DNA of 9,551 nt, from the NCBI GenBank assembly GCA_002408185.1, contig DHQV01000062.1, forward strand, positions 1-9,551, written 5' to 3'. Made by a program: the position numbers and the translations under genes. Within the stretch, counting starts at the first letter, position 1; each line of letters starts with the position of its first letter. Shown here piece after piece: positions 5,315-9,551 of this stretch. Under the pieces are notes generated by a model. That model searched no databases and was not told where the DNA came from. It saw only the letters and a list, made by a program, of their open reading frames with translations. The stretch is from Deltaproteobacteria bacterium UBA5329. Its GTDB lineage: Bacteria; Desulfobacterota; Syntrophorhabdia; Syntrophorhabdales; Syntrophorhabdaceae.

Positions 5315-7021
5315 ATGGATCTTGAAAGCTTTATCGTATCTGCAGTCATTCTTCTCATGGTAGCTTCCGTGATGGTCGTGCTTTTCAAGCATCTGGGCCT
5401 GGGATCGATCGCCGGGCTTCTCGTGGCAGGCATCATCGTCGGCCCTCATACGCCCGGCCCTTACATTACAAGCCATGTGGAGGGTGTTCGAAGCTTTACC
5501 GAACTTGGCGTGGTCCTGCTGCTTTTCGTCATTGGGCTTGAAATGAGGCCCTCGCGACTGTGGGCTTTACGGCGAGAGATCTTCGGGCTCGGTTCCCTCC
5601 AGATCTTGTTCACAGTACTCGCGATCACCGGTTATAGCGTGTTCTTCACCGATTCCCCGTGGAGAGCGTCTCTGGTCCTTGGCCTGAGCATGGCCGTATC
5701 GTCTACCGCATTGGTTATGCAGATATTGCAGGAAAAAGGCGAAATTGCCAGTCCTCATGGCCGGGCGACTTTCGGAGTCCTTCTCATGCAAGACCTTGCG
5801 GTAGTTCCCATGCTGACCCTCATACCGGTGCTCGCAGGGCAGGGAACGGTCTCCGCAAACATCCCTGGGTGGAAACAGTTTGGGTTTATCCTGGGTGCTT
5901 TTTTTGCAGTGTGGGCTTTCGGCAAGTATGTGGTGCCCTTTGCATTGGAAAAACTGGCGCGGCAGCGGAACAAGGAAGGCCTATTGATGGTGACGATACT
6001 GGCGGTCCTGCTTGCCGCATGGGCCACGCATCGGGCAGGACTTTCGCTTGCGCTCGGCGCCTTCATGGTGGGTATGTCACTGTCAGGCTCCCGGTACAGC
6101 ATGCAGATCGAAGCCTATGTCGAGCCGTACAAGGGGGTCCTCTTAAGCCTTTTCTTTGTTGCCGTAGGAATGTCTATCGACATCACGGCCGTCTCGGCGA
6201 ACCTGCATGATTTCATCAAGTATGCCGTGATCGTCCTCTTTGCCAAGGTCGGTGTAATGTTCATGCTTTGCCTTTTCTTCGGCATGAACCGGGGTCTTGC
6301 TGTAAATGTGTCCTTTCTCCTTGCCCAGGGCGGGGAATTCGGCTTCGTTCTCCTGGCGTCAGCGCGGGCTCTGGCAGTCATCGATGACAAGATTTTCCTC
6401 ACGGGCATCGGGCTCATATCGGTCAGCATGCTTTTCACACCGGCGATGGCAAAACTGGGTGATCTTATAGCAGGCCGTTTTTCTCGCAGGACCAGAGAGA
6501 AAGAGGACATTTTCCTCACGGACCAGGGCGAAGCGAGGGGAAGGGTGATCATAGGTGGATACGGTCGTGCCGGCCACGTCGTTGCGATACTCCTGAATGC
6601 CAGCAGGGTTCCCTTCATCGTTTTCGATAACGATCCGGCACGCGTAGCACGCGGGAAAGAGGACAGTCTTCCTGTTCTTTACGGAGACATCGCCAACCCC
6701 GAGCTGCTCGTAAAGGCCCGCGTAGAAGAGGCGGCCCTTGTTGTCATTGCGGTGGATCGCGAACAGACGGCCCTCGAGGCCATCTCCCACGTAAAGAATT
6801 TTTGCCCCGGAGTACCCGTTATTGCAAGGGCCAGAGACCTTGAAGCGAGCGGCAGGTTGATGGCTGCGGGAGCGACGGTCGCTCTGCCCGAGGCTGTAGA
6901 GAGCAGCCTTCGTCTGGCCGACGATACCCTTCGGATGATTGGCGTGCCGGTGGACAACATTGATCTCTTGCTAGCCAATGCCCGAAGAAAGAATTATGAA
7001 CTGGTCGATTCCGCTGAATGA
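5315..7021 (+). CDS. KefB/KefC-type cation:proton antiporter with C-terminal RCK domain
   Basis: The 568-aa protein belongs to the CPA2 family, exchanging K+ or Na+ for H+ across the inner membrane. Residues 1-385 form about 12 membrane helices with family marks: L-G-S-I-A-G-L-L-V-A-G near 30-40, the ion-site Q159-D160-L-A-V-V-P, H-R-A-G-L-S-L-A-L-G-A-F near 239-250, and A-Q-G-G-E-F-G-F-V-L (337-346). Residues about 405-545 are an RCK/TrkA-N domain with the dinucleotide-binding G-Y-G-R-A-G (415-420) and the acidic F-D-N-D strand end (437-440). No TrkA-C domain follows. KefC members are gated by glutathione adducts; whether this one is cannot be told, and no KefF/KefG partner is nearby. I chose ATG 5315 because upstream residues (TTG 5231) are polar and lack a ribosome site; the site before 5315 (CAGGAT, about 10 nt away) is weak. 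It converges with the minus-strand set downstream. Confidence 0.94.
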   Translation: MDLESFIVSAVILLMVASVMVVLFKHLGLGSIAGLLVAGIIVGPHTPGPYITSHVEGVRSFTELGVVLLLFVIGLEMRPSRLWALRREIFGLGSLQILFTVLAITGYSVFFTDSPWRASLVLGLSMAVSSTALVMQILQEKGEIASPHGRATFGVLLMQDLAVVPMLTLIPVLAGQGTVSANIPGWKQFGFILGAFFAVWAFGKYVVPFALEKLARQRNKEGLLMVTILAVLLAAWATHRAGLSLALGAFMVGMSLSGSRYSMQIEAYVEPYKGVLLSLFFVAVGMSIDITAVSANLHDFIKYAVIVLFAKVGVMFMLCLFFGMNRGLAVNVSFLLAQGGEFGFVLLASARALAVIDDKIFLTGIGLISVSMLFTPAMAKLGDLIAGRFSRRTREKEDIFLTDQGEARGRVIIGGYGRAGHVVAILLNASRVPFIVFDNDPARVARGKEDSLPVLYGDIANPELLVKARVEEAALVVIAVDREQTALEAISHVKNFCPGVPVIARARDLEASGRLMAAGATVALPEAVESSLRLADDTLRMIGVPVDNIDLLLANARRKNYELVDSAE

Positions 7022-7114
7022 GAAACATGGGTGCATTGACGGATATCTATACATTTCTTCCGGTGAAACCCGGACCTGTAGCGATAGAGATGCACCGATC
7101 TTTTAGGATTCTTA

Positions 7115-7288
7115 TTATGCTGTCGTGAATGGTACCGACGGGTAAGGATACCACCACCCGTATGTCTCCTGGTTCGAATTCTTCTCGCAGACGGTGCAGT
7201 ACCATTCTCTTGAACCATTTGCAATTCTGAATAAGAGCAGCGTATTGTGAAAAACACAGCGGTACCCGGCGGTCGGCATGAACATCAT
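7115..7288 (-). CDS. Doubtful 57-aa Cys/aromatic-rich frame
   Basis: ATG 7288 has GAGG 8 nt upstream and begins 23 nt after the stop of the 91-aa gene on the same strand. The peptide begins MMFMPTAGYRC and contains W-Y-C31-T-V-C34 plus an aromatic stretch (G-W-W-Y-P-Y-P), which might bind metal with C11. However, the two other reverse frames are also open here. One of them, ending at TAG 7049-7047, reads as a well-balanced helical/strand peptide (R-V-V-V-S-L-P-V-G-T-I-H-D-S-I-I) but has no ribosome site at its ATG (7205). Either could be real, or the region could hold a frameshifted gene. Confidence 0.33.
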   Translation of the reverse strand: MMFMPTAGYRCVFHNTLLLFRIANGSREWYCTVCEKNSNQETYGWWYPYPSVPFTTA

Positions 7289-7311
7289 GGCTGTTTCCTC
7301 GCTGCCCTTGA

Positions 7312-7587
7312 TTATCCGCGCTCGGCGCGTATCCCTTTTACCAAATTGATGTTCTCTTCGTTTAAGCGCTCGACCCTGTAGGGCTCGTTATTGACAGCAG
7401 CATCGGGCCTGGTTATTAAAGACTGTTTGATTATAGATCTTTCAGGAAGATATGATACCTGGATCGCTTCGCCCGGTTCAACCTCCACGATCGTGACAAA
7501 AGCGTTCCCGCTCAGCCGGCAGAGTTTGTCCAGGTCATTCAATACCGGTGTTATCATCGTTCTGAATATCCTTTTTTTTTCGTTCAT
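7312..7587 (-). CDS. Hypothetical protein, 91 aa
   Basis: Not recognised. ATG 7587 follows AGGAGG with 5 nt spacing, a strong site. The protein has a basic N-terminus (MNEKKRIFRT), a helix (I-T-P-V-L-N-D-L-D-K-L-C), a strand pair (A-F-V-T-I-V-E-V-E-P-G-E-A-I-Q-V-S-Y-L) and a charged helix at the end. Small soluble proteins of this layout are often regulatory, but there is no signature to confirm that. It lies downstream of the FemAB-like gene on the same strand and is overlapped (ATGA) by the stop of a short bridging frame, so it is probably co-transcribed with the transferase. Confidence 0.7.
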   Translation of the reverse strand: MNEKKRIFRTMITPVLNDLDKLCRLSGNAFVTIVEVEPGEAIQVSYLPERSIIKQSLITRPDAAVNNEPYRVERLNEENINLVKGIRAERG

Positions 7588-7658
7588 CTCCGCCTCCTTG
7601 TTCCTTGTATTTCCGGCAGATCTTCAATACCCTGCTGGATCCTGTCTCGCTCGGCCAT
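7584..7658 (-). CDS. 24-aa (or 38-aa) bridging frame between the transferase and the 91-aa gene
   Basis: From ATG 7658 the frame encodes 24 mostly charged residues ending in R-R-R-R, and its TGA overlaps the next gene's ATG as ATGA. Extended upstream it stays open to TTG 7700, which overlaps the transferase stop as TTGA, giving 38 aa starting T-K-R-T-T-Y-H-V-V. Overlap at both ends is what a translationally coupled mini-gene would show. Ribosome sites are only partial (CGGGAA before the ATG). The gap of 109 bp could equally be plain leader sequence. Confidence 0.3.
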   Translation of the reverse strand: MAERDRIQQGIEDLPEIQGTRRRR

Positions 7659-7696
7659 AGCCGTTTCCCGGACAACGTGGTACGTGGTTCTTTTCG

Positions 7697-8779
7697 TCAA
7701 ACTTTTCCGAGCATTTCCGCGTTCCTGAATTCCAGGTATTCCTCATTGATAAGGGGATAATCCCATGTTCCGCCCCTGTGGATTATATTTCCGCCGAACC
7801 CTGTCTTGAAACGGTGCATGCCGAAGAACGGGTGCTCGGGATTGGCATAAGGCGCAACCGCTCCCATATCGTAGATCAGACAGCCTTTTTCACGTGCCAG
7901 GCGGATTCCGGTCCATTGGACTGCGTAAGGCGCCATCATGTTCCGGTTTTGATTCGACGATGCACCGAACAGATACGTTGCCATCTGTCCCGAGATCGTG
8001 ATGATCGCGCCTGCGAGGACCTCCTTTTGATGCTTCGCCAGGAGAAAATGAACTTCAGACGAGTCCGGGCTCGACGCAAGGGCAGTGTACAGCGCGGAGA
8101 AATGATTGTAAGTGCACGTGTCGAACCTGTTGCGTTCCGAGGTCTGGCAATACAGGTCATAAAATGCGGGGAGCTCGTCGATGCCGCAAAAGGCCACATC
8201 CACACCTTTTCTTCTGGCAAGGCGAATATTGTACCGGACCTTCGATTTCATGTTGGCCAGGATCTCTTCTTCGGACTGTGTAAGGTCAATGACAAGGGCA
8301 TCGGCCACCGTAATATCCACAGGCGCCTTTCGGAGGTTCCACGAGCGTGTACCGTAATTCATGCGGACTTCCTGTAGTCTCGGTTCGGGCCTGATCGACC
8401 CGTCGGAGTACAATGCGGGCTCTTTGCCGTTACCCGCGTATTGCGACGGCCAGGGAAGATCATAGCGTATGAAAGCCAGATCCTTTCCGATATACTTCAA
8501 GAGTGCTTCTGATAAATTCTCAAGGAACGGGCCGTATTCCTCCGGTTGCGGGCCATTCTCTGGTCCTTGCTGTACGTAGGCTGCGCTGACGCCCTTTCCG
8601 AGATGTCTGGCGAGGATAAGGATATCGCCTTTTGCACCCGGATATTCGATATTGAAGGCAAATGTTTTCCAGCCTAGTTGCAGTTTTACCTCACTCCAGA
8701 ACGGGGTCTGGAAGAGAATATCGGTCGGATAGAGCGACCATGCATCTTTCGGCTCAACCTTCGTGATGTTTGCTTCCAT
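7697..8779 (-). CDS. FemAB/FemX-like peptidyl (aminoacyl) transferase
   Basis: The 360-aa protein has the double-GNAT layout of FemAB enzymes, which add amino acids from charged tRNA to peptidoglycan precursors; Gram-negative relatives often act on other cell-surface or metabolite substrates. Marks seen: F-Q-T-P-F-W near the N-terminus (23-28), the M-K-S-K-V-R-Y-N-I-R-L-A-R-R-K-G-V segment (177-193) that opens the second domain, the Y-L-F-G-A-S-S-x-x-x-R-x-x-x-A-P-Y-x-x-Q-W core (269-289), Y-D-M-G-A (303-307) and F-K-x-G-F-G (324-329). There is no signal peptide, so it acts in the cytoplasm. I chose ATG 8779 (GGAGG about 10 nt upstream) because the longer frame begins with TTG 8842 and adds 21 unsupported residues. 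It is divergent from the histidine kinase, with small genes downstream. Confidence 0.9.
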   Translation of the reverse strand: MEANITKVEPKDAWSLYPTDILFQTPFWSEVKLQLGWKTFAFNIEYPGAKGDILILARHLGKGVSAAYVQQGPENGPQPEEYGPFLENLSEALLKYIGKDLAFIRYDLPWPSQYAGNGKEPALYSDGSIRPEPRLQEVRMNYGTRSWNLRKAPVDITVADALVIDLTQSEEEILANMKSKVRYNIRLARRKGVDVAFCGIDELPAFYDLYCQTSERNRFDTCTYNHFSALYTALASSPDSSEVHFLLAKHQKEVLAGAIITISGQMATYLFGASSNQNRNMMAPYAVQWTGIRLAREKGCLIYDMGAVAPYANPEHPFFGMHRFKTGFGGNIIHRGGTWDYPLINEEYLEFRNAEMLGKV

Positions 8780-8920
8780 TGTGAGCGGTCCTCCTGTATG
8801 GTACATGGAACCGGGAAGAAAGGAGGTCTTCCTTACCGGCAAATGGGCCGCACTGCTGTCCTTCCTAACGGATAAGACGACCGCAACCCGTCTTTACTTA
8901 TGCAAACCCGGGGCCAATGG

Positions 8921-8965
8921 GAAATGGCATAGAAATGGCAACATGCGATTATGTTATATTATAAT
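8921..8965 (+). promoter_or_regulatory. Promoter/operator region of the histidine kinase
   Basis: A perfect -10 TATAAT lies at 8960-8965, 26 nt before ATG 8991. Upstream is a 9-bp direct repeat GAAATGGCA (8921-8929 and 8932-8940) with an 11-nt period, one turn of the helix, and an inverted repeat AACAT-N6-ATGTT (8940-8955). The two repeat halves also read as TGGCAT-N5-TGGCA (8925-8940), close to the -24/-12 sigma-54 pattern with the correct GG-to-GC spacing. The -35 for TATAAT is poor (TGGCAA, 18-nt spacer), as expected for an activator-dependent promoter. Which form is used cannot be decided by eye. Confidence 0.45.
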
Positions 8966-8990
8966 AGATCCTTAAAAACCGAGGTCATTC

Positions 8991-9551
8991 ATGGCATCCA
9001 ACGGGCTCAAGCTTAAATTAATCACTGAAATTCTCCTGGTGTCATCTTCACCGCTCATGCTTTTTGTCCTGGCTGCATCCATAGTTCAGAAAGACGCATA
9101 CCGGCTCGCGCTTGCATCCGTGTTCCTGTTTTTGGGGATACTGGCTGGCTGTATGGCCACGAGCAGGGTAATCGTGCTCCTCCAGAGGTCCTACGACCGT
9201 GAGAAGGAACTCGAGATGCAGATAATCCAGAAGGACAAACTCGCCGCTATCGGCCTTTTGACGGCCGGCATCGCGCATGAGCTCAACACGCCGCTTGCGA
9301 GTGCTCTTCTCAACACGCAGATGCTAAAGGAGGATACCAAGAAAACATGGCCCGACCAGACCCCGGTCCTCGATTCCATCGAAGAAGAGATCAAGAGGGC
9401 AGGCTCCGTTGTCCGCAACCTCCTCGAGTTTTCACGGCAGACCCAGGTCCAGTCCACGGTAACGGACGTAAACGGCGTGTTGACGAAGCTCCTCGATATA
9501 TCCGCCAAGCTTTGTTCAGAAAAGGGCATTCACGTCCACAGGAACCTCGTT
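8991..9551 (+). CDS. Membrane sensor histidine kinase (5' part, runs off the window)
   Basis: The frame is open from ATG 8991 (GAGGT about 6 nt upstream) to the window edge, giving 187 residues with no stop. Two membrane helices at about 12-31 and 37-59 form a short hairpin with hardly any periplasmic loop. A helical linker (64-80) follows, then the dimerisation/phospho-acceptor domain K83-L-A-A-I-G-L-L-T-A-G-I-A-H96-E-L-N-T-P-L with H96 the predicted phosphorylated residue, and its second helix ending R-N-L-L-E-F-S-R (142-149), typical of the HisKA family. The ATPase domain must lie beyond 9551. There is no PAS, HAMP or large sensor domain, so sensing may be intramembrane or through a partner. 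It autophosphorylates and passes phosphate to a response regulator, not visible here. It is divergent from the FemAB-like gene. Confidence 0.93.
   Translation, partial: MASNGLKLKLITEILLVSSSPLMLFVLAASIVQKDAYRLALASVFLFLGILAGCMATSRVIVLLQRSYDREKELEMQIIQKDKLAAIGLLTAGIAHELNTPLASALLNTQMLKEDTKKTWPDQTPVLDSIEEEIKRAGSVVRNLLEFSRQTQVQSTVTDVNGVLTKLLDISAKLCSEKGIHVHRNLV

Noticed and set aside
7058..7080. Hairpin TCCGG-TGAAAC-CCGGA as a terminator between the converging genes
   Set aside because: Only a 5-bp stem and no T-run on either strand.
7312..7660. Forward 89-codon frame (7391-7660)
   Set aside because: Antisense shadow of the 91-aa gene, which has the strong ribosome site.
8780..8842. TTG start for the FemAB-like protein
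   Set aside because: It adds 21 residues without family similarity; ATG 8779 follows GGAGG.

Overview
The window looks like chromosomal DNA of a Gram-negative bacterium with roughly balanced base composition (about half G+C by eye). The mix of an Rnk-type regulator, a KefB/KefC-type antiporter, a FemAB-like transferase and a membrane histidine kinase would fit Desulfobacterota or related lineages. That placement is an inference from gene content and is weak. I found no rRNA, tRNA, CRISPR array, transposase, integrase or phage gene.

Layout. Positions 1-620 (+) hold only short or doubtful reading frames; the best is a 57-aa single-pass membrane peptide (444-617). Positions 656-1218 (-) carry an ArsC/low-molecular-weight tyrosine-phosphatase homologue whose catalytic cysteine reads as serine, followed by an unlisted 50-aa Cys-rich mini-protein coupled by a TGATG stop/start overlap. 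A divergent control region (1219-1513) separates these from a + strand series: a MORN-like repeat protein with six motifs exactly 24 residues apart, an Rnk homologue overlapping its end, a 2H-phosphoesterase (2'-5' RNA ligase-like) protein, a basic protein of unknown function, a DUF805-like four-helix membrane protein, an unknown 145-aa protein directly behind it, and a 52-aa zinc-ribbon protein.

After about 360 bp without a convincing gene comes a complete KefB/KefC-type cation:proton antiporter with an NAD-binding RCK domain (5315-7021, +). Facing it on the - strand is a set read from 8779 down to about 7115: a FemAB/FemX-like aminoacyl transferase, a 24- to 38-aa bridging frame that overlaps both neighbours, a 91-aa unknown protein, and a doubtful 57-aa Cys-containing frame. 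Divergent from the transferase, a sensor histidine kinase starts at 8991 and runs off the window edge; its N-terminal 187 aa include two membrane helices and the phospho-acceptor H-box.

How the genes may work together. The right half looks envelope-related: ion/proton exchange, cell-wall transferase, and a membrane kinase with a structured promoter region (tandem 9-bp direct repeat, -24/-12-like element, inverted repeat, TATAAT). The left half is a series of small, mostly uncharacterised genes plus two enzyme homologues whose catalytic motifs look altered (phosphatase Cys to Ser; first 2H motif HxT to HxV). No complete known defence, toxin or biosynthetic system is evident. The most unusual items are the cysteine-less phosphatase with its coupled zinc-ribbon partner, the cluster of small unknown proteins, and the kinase promoter architecture.
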